Positions 34,817-44,093 are shown, numbered from the stretch's first letter. The stretch is DNA of 64,000 bases from CAKSQF01 sp963628435 (GCA_963628435.1 CAVGEY010000006.1:1-64000); one strand, 5' to 3'. Notes: a model not told the origin generated them from the letters alone. Translations and numbers: made by a program.

Positions 34817-34898
34817 TAGAATTTTGTGCTGCCGCTTTTCAGGTGTGGACTTACGGATAAACAATGCATCCGCAGCACAATGCTGCGGATGTTTTTTT
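34775..34898 (+). promoter_or_regulatory. Ribosome-mediated attenuator with alternative hairpins
   Basis: Four pairing segments are visible. Segment 1, GCGGCA in the leader codons (34775-34780), is complementary to TGCCGC (34830-34835). Segment 2, TTGTGCTGC (34824-34832), is complementary to segment 3, GCAGCACAA (34872-34880). Segment 3 is also part of the terminator arm that pairs with segment 4 (34881-34891). Stalling at the Tyr/Phe codons should mask segment 1 and free segment 2 to form the 2:3 antiterminator. A ribosome at the stop codon should cover segment 2 and allow termination. Confidence 0.8.
34867..34898 (+). terminator. Leader terminator of the aromatic operon
   Basis: Eleven-base perfect stem CATCCGCAGCA/TGCTGCGGATG with CAA loop and seven T, 29 bp before tyrA. 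Confidence 0.92.
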
Positions 34899-34926
34899 AT
34901 TAAATTTTATCGAAAGGACAAAAACG

Positions 34927-35757
34927 ATGACACTCGGAATAGTAGGACTCGGATTAATCGGCGGATCACTCGCAAAAGCATTTAAGGAAGCAGGTCACAC
35001 GGTTTATGCCTATAACCGTACAAAAACAGTAGAAGAAGTGGCAGTCGCTGCCGGTGTCATCGATGCACCGCTTGACCGCGAAAACATCGGGAAATGCGAT
35101 TTTATTCATCTTTCGCTTTATCCCGACGCGTCTATTGAATGGCTTACCGAAAATGCGCCGTATGTCGATAAAAAAACAATCGTAATAGACGAATGCGGAA
35201 CAAAGCGCAAGATCTGCGCCGCCTGCTTTGAGCTTGCCGACAAATACGGTTTCACTTTTGTCGGCGGTCACCCGATGGCCGGCACGCACTTTTCGGGATT
35301 CAGATACAGCCGTGCGACGATGTTCTCAAACGCAACCATGATACTTGTACCGAAGGATCAGCATGATTTTCTGCTCATCGAGCGGATTACCGAATCACTG
35401 AAACCGCTCGGTCTTAAACGCATCGTCACAACCGATCCCGAAAATCATGACCGGATGATTGCATACACATCTCAGCTTGCTCATGTCGTATCATCCGCAT
35501 ATATAAAATCGCCGTCCGCACAGCAGCACAAGGGATACAGCGCGGGCTCATTCAGAGATTTGACTCGTGTCGCATGGCTGAACGAAAAAATGTGGACAGA
35601 GCTGTTTATAGAAAACGGCGACTTTCTGTCGGCGGAAATCGATCTTATAATCGCAAATCTTAAAGAATATTCGGATGCCATAAAAACATCCGACGGGAAA
35701 AAGCTCGAGGCTCTTCTGCATGAAGGAAGAGTGGCAAAAGAAAAATCAGAGAGCTGA
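34927..35757 (+). CDS. tyrA: Prephenate dehydrogenase
   Basis: NAD(P)-dependent oxidative decarboxylation of prephenate to hydroxyphenylpyruvate, the tyrosine branch. The Rossmann motif GIVGLGLIGGSLAKA opens the protein. GGHPMAGT near 116 and a His/Arg-rich helical C-terminal domain (TSQLAHVV, LTRVA) follow. The 276-residue length means no chorismate mutase or ACT domain is attached. The start at 34927 has AAAGGA eight bases upstream. It is the first structural gene after the Phe/Tyr attenuator. Confidence 0.94.
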   Translation: MTLGIVGLGLIGGSLAKAFKEAGHTVYAYNRTKTVEEVAVAAGVIDAPLDRENIGKCDFIHLSLYPDASIEWLTENAPYVDKKTIVIDECGTKRKICAACFELADKYGFTFVGGHPMAGTHFSGFRYSRATMFSNATMILVPKDQHDFLLIERITESLKPLGLKRIVTTDPENHDRMIAYTSQLAHVVSSAYIKSPSAQQHKGYSAGSFRDLTRVAWLNEKMWTELFIENGDFLSAEIDLIIANLKEYSDAIKTSDGKKLEALLHEGRVAKEKSES

Positions 35758-35785
35758 CAATGCCGAAAAGGGTACGGACTTAAAT

Positions 35786-36862
35786 ATGAGAAAAGTTACT
35801 GTCGAAGCATCAACAAAATACAATATTCTCATCGGCCGCGGGCTATTTGATACTGTCGGAGCGCTTATCCGAAATAACGTCGCGGGGAGCGACAATGCAC
35901 GCGTATGCGTTGTTACCGACGAAAATGTCGACAGACTGTACGGCGGCAAAATAATCGAAAATCTGACGAAAGACGGCTTTATCGGTACCGTTAAATTCAC
36001 CGTACCGAGCGGAGAATCGTCAAAATCCCCTCAAAAATTGTTCGAGTTGCTCGGATTTCTTGCCGATGAGCATTTTACAAGATCGGATCTTCTTGTCGCG
36101 CTCGGCGGAGGAGTTGTCGGCGATCTTTGCGGATTCGCGGCATCGATTTATCTGCGCGGAATAAGATTTGTTCAGATTCCCTCGACGCTGCTTGCGGCAG
36201 TCGACTCATCGGTCGGAGGCAAAACCGCGGTAAATCTGCCCGAGGGAAAAAATCTTGCGGGCACATTTTATCAGCCGTCACTCGTAATCTGCGATCCGGA
36301 TCTGCTTGACAGTCTTCCCTCCGACATAAGGCGTGACGGATTTGCCGAGGTCATAAAATACGGAATTATTCTCGACCGCGATTTTTTCGAAAGCCTGAAA
36401 GGCGGCGACAAATCGGACAAGTCCGAACTCGAAAGAATCATAGCGCGTTCGGTCGAACTCAAACGCGATATTGTAAACGCCGATGAGCGAGATACCGGAA
36501 TACGCGCAATCCTGAATTTCGGGCATACGCTCGGTCACGGAATAGAGCTTCACAGTAATTTTACGGTTTCCCACGGATCTGCGGTTGCGATAGGAATGGT
36601 GCTTGCCGCGAAAATCGCATTTAATCTGTCGATATGCGATGAAAAGACTGTCTGCGAAATCGAAAATATACTTATTTCATACGGTTTTGACACGAAGTGC
36701 AAAATATCGGCAGAAGAACTTTACAACGCCTCATTATCCGACAAAAAGCGATCGGGAAACAGCATCACTTTGATTCTTCCCGAAAAAATCGGGAAATGCG
36801 TTATGAAAAAATTTGCCGTTGACAGGAAAACACTTTTTCCGATAATAGAGGAGGCTGTCTGA
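35786..36862 (+). CDS. aroB: 3-Dehydroquinate synthase
   Basis: Second step of the shikimate pathway, NAD- and metal-dependent. The LVALGGGVVGDLCGFAA loop (about 95-111) binds NAD; the segment RFVQIPSTLLAAVDSSVGGK follows, and NFGHTLGHGIE supplies metal-binding His residues. 358 residues, normal. I start at ATG 35786; the longer frame from 35720 lies within tyrA. The stop overlaps the aroA start by one base. Confidence 0.95.
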   Translation: MRKVTVEASTKYNILIGRGLFDTVGALIRNNVAGSDNARVCVVTDENVDRLYGGKIIENLTKDGFIGTVKFTVPSGESSKSPQKLFELLGFLADEHFTRSDLLVALGGGVVGDLCGFAASIYLRGIRFVQIPSTLLAAVDSSVGGKTAVNLPEGKNLAGTFYQPSLVICDPDLLDSLPSDIRRDGFAEVIKYGIILDRDFFESLKGGDKSDKSELERIIARSVELKRDIVNADERDTGIRAILNFGHTLGHGIELHSNFTVSHGSAVAIGMVLAAKIAFNLSICDEKTVCEIENILISYGFDTKCKISAEELYNASLSDKKRSGNSITLILPEKIGKCVMKKFAVDRKTLFPIIEEAV

Positions 36863-38163
36863 TGTCGGGAGGTATGGTCATACATCCGAGTCGGCTATGC
36901 GGATGTGTTGAGGCTCCGCCGTCGAAATCATACGGGCATCGACTTCTGATTGCCGCATCGCTTTGCGACAGAGATGTAACGCTCGAACGGCTCGGAATGT
37001 GTGATGACATTGCGGCTACAATCGGCGCGCTTAATCAAATCGGGGCAAAAATCGAAAAACGCGGTAACGGTTATGTTGTCATTCCCTATTTTTCGAGCAA
37101 CAGTGCGGAAAAACGGATAGGTCAAATCGGATCTAAAATTATAGACTGCGGTCAATCGGGCTCGACGGCTCGTTTTCTGCTTCCGGTTGCGGGTGCGCTC
37201 GGTGAGAACACGAAATTTATCGGCAGCGGGCGGCTTCCGATGCGTCCGATGCAGCCGCTGACTTCCCTGCTTCGTGAGCATGGATTAAGGCTGTCTTCCG
37301 ATTTTCTCCCGATTGACGTCTGCGGCAAAATCAGCGGCGGACATTACGAAATAGACGGCGGTATTTCATCTCAGTTTATAAGCGGACTGCTTTTCGCGCT
37401 TCCGCTGCTTGATGAGGGCGGTGAAATCGAAATCGTCGGCAATATCGAGTCCGAAAACTACATAGAAATGACGGCGAATGTTCTGCGGCGCTTCGGCATA
37501 GCCGTAGAGTCGCATGACGGCGGCAGGCATTACATCGTAAGCGGAGGCGGTTACAAAGCCGATGGCGACAGTTACACGGTCGAGGGCGATTGGTCGTCGG
37601 CGGCGTTCTGGCTTGTTGCGGCGGCAATCGGTAACGCCGAAATCGAAATCGGCGGTCTGAATCCCGAAAGTCTTCAGGGCGACCGAAAAATCATCGATGC
37701 GCTGAAAAAGTTCGGTGCAAATATCGGTGTTTATCCCGAAAAAATAACCGTCTGCGGTCATTCTTCACTAAGCTCGGCGGAAATCGACTGCCAAAACATA
37801 CCCGATCTTGTACCGATACTTGCGGTTGCCGCCGCATACGCCGACGGAAAATCTGTTTTTCGCGGTATCGAACGCCTCAGAATCAAAGAGTCGGACAGAG
37901 TTCGGGCGATAATTTCGATGCTGTCGGCATTCGGAATATCGGCGGGAGCCGATCTGCACAGTCTTTGGGTAATCGGAGGTCGACCGCACGGCGGAGATAT
38001 CGACTGTTTCGGAGACCACAGAATAGCAATGTCGGCGGCAGTCTGCGCAAGCCGCGCCGAGGGGAAAACAGTAATACGCGATGCACAATGTGTATCAAAA
38101 TCATATCCGAAATTTTTCGACGATTTCTCGAAGAAACTCGGCGGCACGGTCGAGATCACTTAG
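36862..38163 (+). CDS. aroA: 3-Phosphoshikimate 1-carboxyvinyltransferase (EPSP synthase)
   Basis: Joins shikimate-3-phosphate and phosphoenolpyruvate. Typical motifs are PPSKSYGHR near 14, CGQSGSTARFLLPVAG near 94, GRLPMRPMQPL near 121 and SDRVRAIISML near 333. 433 residues, normal. The sequence between the second and third motifs would set glyphosate sensitivity class, which I do not assign. Its ATG overlaps the aroB stop. Confidence 0.95.
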   Translation: MSGGMVIHPSRLCGCVEAPPSKSYGHRLLIAASLCDRDVTLERLGMCDDIAATIGALNQIGAKIEKRGNGYVVIPYFSSNSAEKRIGQIGSKIIDCGQSGSTARFLLPVAGALGENTKFIGSGRLPMRPMQPLTSLLREHGLRLSSDFLPIDVCGKISGGHYEIDGGISSQFISGLLFALPLLDEGGEIEIVGNIESENYIEMTANVLRRFGIAVESHDGGRHYIVSGGGYKADGDSYTVEGDWSSAAFWLVAAAIGNAEIEIGGLNPESLQGDRKIIDALKKFGANIGVYPEKITVCGHSSLSSAEIDCQNIPDLVPILAVAAAYADGKSVFRGIERLRIKESDRVRAIISMLSAFGISAGADLHSLWVIGGRPHGGDIDCFGDHRIAMSAAVCASRAEGKTVIRDAQCVSKSYPKFFDDFSKKLGGTVEIT

Positions 38164-38211
38164 GCGGATATCCAAACATATTTTATCCATTCTATTATCA
38201 GGAGATTTTTT

Positions 38212-39282
38212 ATGTCATCAACATTCGGAAGAAAAATCAAAATATCGGTGTTCGGACAGTCTCACAGCGAGGCAATCGGTGTTGTAATCGACGGTCTGCC
38301 GTCGGGCGAGCAAATCGACGAAAATGAACTTGCCGATTTCATGGCACGCCGTGCTCCGTCGGGCGCGTCATTTTCAACCGCGCGCCGTGAATCGGACAAG
38401 TTGGAGATTATCAGCGGACTTTTCAACGGACGAACCTGCGGCGCTCCTCTTTGTGCGGTGATTGCAAACAAAGACGTAAAATCATCCGATTATGACATTA
38501 TAAAAGACTGTCCGCGACCCGGACACGCCGATCTCACCGGCTTTTTGAGATACGGAGAATGGCGAGATTATCGCGGCGGCGGACATTTTTCGGGCAGACT
38601 TACCGCTCCGATTGCCGCGGCAGGCGGAATTTGCATACAGATTCTGAAGCGAAAAGGCATACATATCGGTGCGCACATATACAGAATTGCCGATATATGC
38701 GACAGTCCGTACGATGCCGTTCGGCTATCCGAAAAAGATTTTTCCGAAAATCTTCCCGATTTTCCGGTACGGCTTGATTCGGCCGCGGTCGATATGAAAA
38801 ATCTTATAAATTCATGCAAAGCGGAAGGCGATTCGGTCGGAGGGATAATAGAATGCGGTGCTGTCGGTTTTCCGTCGGGTATAGGCGATCCCATGTTTGA
38901 CGGCATTGAAAACCGACTTTCGGCAGCCTTGTTCGCGATTCCCGCCGTAAAAGGAGTAGAATTCGGAGAAGGATTCGGCGTTGCCGATCTTCGCGGCTCG
39001 CAGAATAACGACAGCTATCGAATGTCAGGCAAAACAATCGTCAGTCCGACCAATCACGCCGGCGGAATTGCGGGCGGAATTTCCACCGGAATGCCCATTA
39101 TTTTCCGCATAGCCGTAAAACCAACGCCTTCAATCGCCGCAGCGCAGAACAGCGTTTCGCTGTCCGAGCGTGAAAACCGCAGCATAAGTGTTGTCGGAAG
39201 ACACGATCCCTGTATTCTGCCCCGTGCCGTACCAGTTACAGAAGCGGTCTGCGCGATTGTGCTTGCCGATTTTTTACTGTAA
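38212..39282 (+). CDS. aroC: Chorismate synthase
   Basis: FMN-dependent elimination that makes chorismate. The motif GQSHSEAIGVVIDGLPSG near 15, the RPGHAD segment near 102, the FSGRLTAP region and the C-terminal GRHDPCILPRA signature near 327 are present. 356 residues, normal. It lies 48 bp after aroA, and a ribosome site (CAGGAG) precedes the start. Confidence 0.95.
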   Translation: MSSTFGRKIKISVFGQSHSEAIGVVIDGLPSGEQIDENELADFMARRAPSGASFSTARRESDKLEIISGLFNGRTCGAPLCAVIANKDVKSSDYDIIKDCPRPGHADLTGFLRYGEWRDYRGGGHFSGRLTAPIAAAGGICIQILKRKGIHIGAHIYRIADICDSPYDAVRLSEKDFSENLPDFPVRLDSAAVDMKNLINSCKAEGDSVGGIIECGAVGFPSGIGDPMFDGIENRLSAALFAIPAVKGVEFGEGFGVADLRGSQNNDSYRMSGKTIVSPTNHAGGIAGGISTGMPIIFRIAVKPTPSIAAAQNSVSLSERENRSISVVGRHDPCILPRAVPVTEAVCAIVLADFLL

Positions 39283-39312
39283 TAAATTTTGAGATTATAA
39301 AAGGGATAAAAC

Positions 39313-40518
39313 ATGGAAGAATCAAATGAAAATAAAGTCGACGAGTCCGAAATTTCAAATAATCGGCCCGATCTTGATATGCTTCGCGGAAAAATCAATG
39401 CGGTTGACAGCGAGATTTGCCGTCTGTTTGCCGACAGAATGGACATTGCTCTGCAAATAGCGGAATACAAAAAGGCAAACGGACTTGCGGTTCTTGACGG
39501 AGAACGTGAACGCGCGGTTCTTACAAGAGTATCGGAGGCGGTCGGCGACAAATATGCCGAATATGCCGATCTGCTCTACCGTTCGATTATGGAATTGTCA
39601 CGCAGATATCAGCACACGGTTATGAACAGCGACAGTGAAATTTCTCTCAAATTCGCAAAGGCAATCGAGACGACACCGAAAATTTTTCCCAAAAGTGCGC
39701 GTGTTTTGTGTCAGGGGTGTGAGGGAGCATACTCTCAGGCGGCGGCGGAAAAACTGTTCGCTTCTCCGAACATAAAATTCGTAAGTTCATTTGACGAGGT
39801 TTTCAAATCGGTCGAGAGCGGCGAATATGATTACGGCATTCTGCCGATTGAAAATTCGACTGCCGGCTCGGTAAATATGATATACGATCTTCTTGTCAAA
39901 TACGATGCCAAAATCGTGCGTTCGGTAAGAGTGAAAGTCGATCACAATCTGCTTGCACCGATAGGGGCGAACATCGATGATATAAAAGAGATATATTCGC
40001 ATCCGCAGGCGATTGACCAATGTTCGCATTTTCTCGCCGAACTTTCAAAGAAAAACAATATTAAAATCATTCCGTATGAGAATACGGCATCTGCCGCAAA
40101 GATGGTCGCCATGTCGAAGGACAAAACAAAAGCGGCGCTTTCGTCTTCTCACTGTGCCTCGATCTATCATCTCTCGATGCTTGCCGGAGGGGTACAGAAC
40201 AGCGACGGCAATTTCACAAGATTTATCTGCATAGCCAAAAAACCGATGATTTTCCCCGGCTCCAACAGAACATCGGTCATGATGATTCTGCCGCACCGCC
40301 GCGGTGCTCTTTTCTCGGTTATGTCTTCCATTCAGGCGGCGGGTGTGAATCTTATCAAGCTTGAAAGCAGACCTGTCCCCGGAAGCGATTTCGGGTTCAT
40401 GTTCTATTTTGACATTGAGGAATCGATGTATTCGGAAAATCTTCCGATGCTTCTCACAGAGCTGCAGACAAAATCCGATTATTTCAAATATCTCGGCACA
40501 TATCTTGAACAAATATAG
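39313..40518 (+). CDS. pheA: Bifunctional chorismate mutase/prephenate dehydratase
   Basis: The P-protein of phenylalanine synthesis. An AroQ-type chorismate mutase (about 20-100; LRGKINAVDSEICRLFADRM) is followed by prephenate dehydratase (about 125-305; GCEGAYSQAA, LPIENSTAGSV, DGNFTRF) and a C-terminal ACT domain (about 315-400; SVMMILPHRRGALFSVM) that normally binds Phe for feedback control. 401 residues. It sits between aroC and aroE/aroK. Confidence 0.95.
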   Translation: MEESNENKVDESEISNNRPDLDMLRGKINAVDSEICRLFADRMDIALQIAEYKKANGLAVLDGERERAVLTRVSEAVGDKYAEYADLLYRSIMELSRRYQHTVMNSDSEISLKFAKAIETTPKIFPKSARVLCQGCEGAYSQAAAEKLFASPNIKFVSSFDEVFKSVESGEYDYGILPIENSTAGSVNMIYDLLVKYDAKIVRSVRVKVDHNLLAPIGANIDDIKEIYSHPQAIDQCSHFLAELSKKNNIKIIPYENTASAAKMVAMSKDKTKAALSSSHCASIYHLSMLAGGVQNSDGNFTRFICIAKKPMIFPGSNRTSVMMILPHRRGALFSVMSSIQAAGVNLIKLESRPVPGSDFGFMFYFDIEESMYSENLPMLLTELQTKSDYFKYLGTYLEQI

Positions 40519-40536
40519 CTGAAAGGTCGATTGACA

Positions 40537-41769
40537 ATGGCAAAATACGGGCTAATCGGAGAAAAGCTCGGTCACAGCTTTTCTCCGCAGATACACAGTC
40601 TGCTCGGCAACGGCGAATACACTTTAATCGAAATTCCGAAAGATGAAACAGACGATTTTTTTGTTAAGCGGGAATTTTGCGGTATCAATGTAACCGTACC
40701 CTACAAGAAAATTGCGTTTGCCGCATGCGAGCATCATTCGAAGGCAGCCGCCTCAGTCGGAAGTGTCAACACGGTCATTAAATGCGCCGACGGAAGTCTG
40801 TACGGCGACAACACCGATATTTTCGGATTTGAATATCTTCTCGACCGTGCGAGGATCGATGTCTGTCGAAAAAAATGTCTGATATTCGGAAACGGAGGTG
40901 CCGCGGCAACCGTAAAATCGGTTTTGAACGAACGTGGAGCCGAGGTTGTCACCGTCTGCCACGCAGACAACAATGATGCGTGGCTCGCGAAACATTTTGA
41001 CGACACACGCATAATTATAAACACGACTCCCGTGGGAATGTTTCCGCACTCCGCCGAGGCGCCGACAGAGCTGAAGAAATTCGGCAGGCTTGAAGCCGCG
41101 GCAGATCTTATTTACAATCCGCGACGAACCGATTTTATACTTGAAGCCGAAAGTCTCGGCATCAAATATTCGACCGGACTGCCGATGCTCGCGGCTCAGG
41201 CGGTAAGATCCGACGAAATTTTCTTCGGCAAAAAATCGGCGCCCGACACAATAGACTCAATCATCGAGCATATCGAGCGAATGACCGCGAACATTGTTCT
41301 TATAGGCATGCCCGGCTGCGGCAAAACGACCGTCGGAGGAATAATCGCGAAGCGCACGATGCGGAATTTCATCGACATCGACCATGAAATCGAGTCGGCA
41401 AGTCAAAAATCAATTCCCGAAATATTCTCGGAATCGGGAGAAAGCGGTTTTCGCACGCTCGAAAGCCGCGAAATCGAAAATTACTGCGGCAGGCAGAGCG
41501 GCTCGGTAATATCGACCGGAGGCGGTGCGGTTACCGTTGACAAAAATATTGCGGCAATAAGACGGAGCGGAGTTGTCTTTTACATTGACAAGCCGATATC
41601 GACGCTCGCTGTCTCGGGAAGGCCGCTGTCAAAGCCCGAAAATCTCGGACGCATGTACGAGGAAAGGCTTCCTCTTTACAAAAAATGTGCCGATTACACG
41701 GTTACGGGTACTACTTCAGCGGAGATTGCGGATAAAATATGCGAAATTCTGTCGGATATCGGACTTTAA
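40537..41769 (+). CDS. aroE: Shikimate dehydrogenase-shikimate kinase fusion
   Basis: The N-terminal part (about 1-245) is AroE: GEKLGHSFSP substrate loop, catalytic Lys in NVTVPYKK, Asp in GDNTDIFGF and the NADP motif FGNGGAAAT. The C-terminal part (about 250-410) is AroK: Walker A GMPGCGKTT, the shikimate-binding DIDHEIE and the GGGAV loop. Fusing the two would pass shikimate directly to its kinase. The single frame of 410 residues has no stop. ATG 40537 follows AAAGG by ten bases; a TTG two codons earlier is less likely. Confidence 0.93.
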   Translation: MAKYGLIGEKLGHSFSPQIHSLLGNGEYTLIEIPKDETDDFFVKREFCGINVTVPYKKIAFAACEHHSKAAASVGSVNTVIKCADGSLYGDNTDIFGFEYLLDRARIDVCRKKCLIFGNGGAAATVKSVLNERGAEVVTVCHADNNDAWLAKHFDDTRIIINTTPVGMFPHSAEAPTELKKFGRLEAAADLIYNPRRTDFILEAESLGIKYSTGLPMLAAQAVRSDEIFFGKKSAPDTIDSIIEHIERMTANIVLIGMPGCGKTTVGGIIAKRTMRNFIDIDHEIESASQKSIPEIFSESGESGFRTLESREIENYCGRQSGSVISTGGGAVTVDKNIAAIRRSGVVFYIDKPISTLAVSGRPLSKPENLGRMYEERLPLYKKCADYTVTGTTSAEIADKICEILSDIGL

Positions 41770-41798
41770 GCGCGTATTGAAAAGGGGATAATCTGGAA

Positions 41799-42257
41799 AT
41801 GAAAATACTTGTCATTAACGGGCCGAACATCAATCTTCTCGGCCTCAGAGAGCCGGAAATCTACGGAAAGAACAGCTACGGCAGTCTTGTCGAATTTTGC
41901 CGTCAGACGGCAGAGTCGCTGTCCTGCGGCATAGATTTCTTTCAATCTAATCATGAGGGAGCCATTGTCGACAAAATTCAAGAGGCTTACGGAGAATTTG
42001 ACGCAATAGTCATAAATCCCGCCGCCTATACGCACACATCGGTCGCCATCCTCGATGCGCTGAAAGCGGTATGCATTCCGACGGTCGAGGTACACCTGTC
42101 GGATATTTCCTCCCGTGAGGCATTCCGCAAATTTTCTTATGTTTCACTTTATGCGGAGAAAACAATTTACGGAAAAGGTTTTGACGGATACGCCGAAGCG
42201 ATTTCGTATCTCTGTGAAAAATATACCGTCAAAAATCCGAACAACTTTGCAAAATAA
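41799..42257 (+). CDS. aroQ: 3-Dehydroquinate dehydratase, type II
   Basis: Dehydrates 3-dehydroquinate to 3-dehydroshikimate. It has the type II hallmarks: VINGPNINLLGLREPEIYG with the catalytic Tyr near 22, QSNHEG near 50, INPAAYTHTS near 73 and EVHLSDI near 98. 152 residues, normal. It completes every step from DAHP to chorismate; DAHP synthase is the only enzyme of the trunk pathway not in the window. Confidence 0.95.
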   Translation: MKILVINGPNINLLGLREPEIYGKNSYGSLVEFCRQTAESLSCGIDFFQSNHEGAIVDKIQEAYGEFDAIVINPAAYTHTSVAILDALKAVCIPTVEVHLSDISSREAFRKFSYVSLYAEKTIYGKGFDGYAEAISYLCEKYTVKNPNNFAK

Positions 42258-42298
42258 GACTACACCGAAAAAAATCAAGGAAAGTGACGGTCATAAAA

Positions 42299-43291
42299 AT
42301 GAAAAGTTTCTTTTCGGGCAACAGCGAAATCCCACGCGTATACAGCGAAGAGGTAAGAAAAAAACTGCGTGATACCGCAGATCTTGACGACAAAAAAATA
42401 TACACCAAAGAGGACATATTATCCGACAGACTGAAAGATGCCGAATATATGTTTTCGACATGGGGAGCACCTGTTCTGACCGAGTCCGAAATTTCGGAAC
42501 ATCTGCCGATGCTGAAATGCGTCTTTTACGGCGCAGGCACAGTGCAGTATTTCGCACGTCCGTATTTTCGGCGGAATGTACGCATTTTTTCGGCATGGGC
42601 GGCAAACGGAGTTCCGGTTGCCGAATACACCGCAGCGCAGATTTTGCTTGCGAACAAGGGATTTTTCCTTGCCTGCCGCAGATGTCAAAAGGACAGACAC
42701 GGCGCCGCAAGCTACGCGCTCGGAAAAATGCCCGGCAATTTCAAAACAAAAGTCGGGATAATCGGCGCGGGTATGATCGGAAAGATGGTCATAAACCGTC
42801 TTAAACAAGACGGTATCATTCCGATTGTATATGATCCTTTTCTGTCGGACGAAAAAGCGGCCGAACTCGGCGTGGAGAAAGCCGAACTTGCCGAAATCTT
42901 TTCCGCCTGCACGGTTATTAGCAACCATGTGGCAAATCTTCCTTCGACCGTCGGAATGTTTGACTATACCCTTTTCTCGCTGATGAAGAAAAACGCGGTT
43001 TTCATCAACACGGGACGCGGTGCGCAGGTTGTGGAGGACGATCTTATCAGAGCATTGAAAGAAGAGCCCGAACGCTCGGCAGTGCTTGACGTTACATATC
43101 CCGAACCTCCGTCACAGGACAGCGAACTTTTAAGTCTGGAAAACGTATTTCTCACTCCGCATATTGCGGGTTCATCCGGCGGTGAACTTGAAAGAATGGG
43201 TGATTACATGCTTGACCAATACGAAAAATACATAAGCGGCGAGCCATGCGAATACGAAGTCACCGAAAAGATGCTCGCCACAATGGCTTGA
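42299..43291 (+). CDS. D-isomer-specific 2-hydroxyacid dehydrogenase family protein
   Basis: The 330-residue protein has the catalytic-domain halves flanking a Rossmann domain with VGIIGAGMIGK near 153 and the family pattern NTGRGAQVVEDDL near 236 and LTPHIAG near 284. Such enzymes oxidise or reduce D-2-hydroxyacids or phosphoglycerate-like compounds. The substrate is unknown. It follows aroQ by 41 bp and probably shares its transcript. A GTG at 42284 is an alternative start. Confidence 0.85.
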   Translation: MKSFFSGNSEIPRVYSEEVRKKLRDTADLDDKKIYTKEDILSDRLKDAEYMFSTWGAPVLTESEISEHLPMLKCVFYGAGTVQYFARPYFRRNVRIFSAWAANGVPVAEYTAAQILLANKGFFLACRRCQKDRHGAASYALGKMPGNFKTKVGIIGAGMIGKMVINRLKQDGIIPIVYDPFLSDEKAAELGVEKAELAEIFSACTVISNHVANLPSTVGMFDYTLFSLMKKNAVFINTGRGAQVVEDDLIRALKEEPERSAVLDVTYPEPPSQDSELLSLENVFLTPHIAGSSGGELERMGDYMLDQYEKYISGEPCEYEVTEKMLATMA

Positions 43292-43302
43292 GAGGCATCA
43301 GA

Positions 43303-44040
43303 ATGTTAGGTCTTGTTTCGATTTCATTTCGCGGCAGCACTCCCGCCGAAATTATCGCCGCGGTTAAAAAATCAGGTCTCGACGCGATAGAATGGGGCGG
43401 CGACATTCACGTTCCGCACGGAGATGTAAAAAAAGCCGCCGAAGTTTGCAAAATGTGCAAAGAATCGGGAATATCGATTCCCGAATACGGATCGTATTAC
43501 ATTATCGGGCAAAGCGAACATGATTTATACAAGAAGGTTGCCGAGTCATGTCATGCCCTCGAATCGGACTGCGTGCGTGTATGGGCGCTTCAAGGAAAAT
43601 GCGGCGATACGGTCGACAGTGCTCTGTATGAAAAATGTGTGGCCGATGCGGCGGCAATCTGCGACGAGGACAAAAGCATTACCGTCTGCCTTGAATGTCA
43701 TCCGATGTCGCTGACCGATGAATATCACAATACGCTGCGCTTCCTGCGTGATGTCGGCAGAGACAATCTGAAAATGTTCTGGCAGCCGAATCAATACAAA
43801 CCGTTCGACTACAACGCCGATGCGGCGGCGGCACTGAAAGATTATGTAAAATCGGTACACACCTTTTCATGGGACCGCGAACATCACTATCCGCTCGAAA
43901 AAATGGAAAAGCAGTGGAGCGAATATATATCGATTCTCGGAAAAGACAAAAACTACATGCTCGAATTTATGCACGACGGAAAAACAGAATCGCTTGACTC
44001 TGCCGCAAAAACTCTGAGAAGTTGGTTTGTCGGACAATAA
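43303..44040 (+). CDS. Sugar phosphate isomerase/epimerase-like TIM-barrel protein
   Basis: The 245 residues match the xylose-isomerase-like AP-endonuclease 2 fold: GLDAIEWGGD near 25-34 and metal-ligand candidates in CLECHPMS near 142-149 and the EFMHDGK segment near 226. The enzyme probably isomerises a sugar or inositol derivative. The start at 43303 follows AGAGG by seven bases. It is 11 bp after the dehydrogenase, suggesting the two act on one substrate, unlike the aromatic genes upstream. Confidence 0.8.
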   Translation: MLGLVSISFRGSTPAEIIAAVKKSGLDAIEWGGDIHVPHGDVKKAAEVCKMCKESGISIPEYGSYYIIGQSEHDLYKKVAESCHALESDCVRVWALQGKCGDTVDSALYEKCVADAAAICDEDKSITVCLECHPMSLTDEYHNTLRFLRDVGRDNLKMFWQPNQYKPFDYNADAAAALKDYVKSVHTFSWDREHHYPLEKMEKQWSEYISILGKDKNYMLEFMHDGKTESLDSAAKTLRSWFVGQ

Positions 44041-44052
44041 TTTAATAAAGTT

Positions 44053-44087
44053 AAAACTGCCGCGGCTTAAGCCGCGGCAGTTTTTTC
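44053..44087. terminator. Bidirectional intrinsic terminator
   Basis: Perfect 24-base palindrome CTGCCGCGGCTT/AAGCCGCGGCAG flanked by A and T runs, between convergent genes. It closes the aromatic operon. Confidence 0.92.
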
Positions 44088-44093
44088 GATTGT

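Noticed and set aside
34740..34900. T-box riboswitch controlling the aromatic operon
   Set aside because: I see no T-box consensus or specifier-loop layout; a translated aromatic leader fits better.
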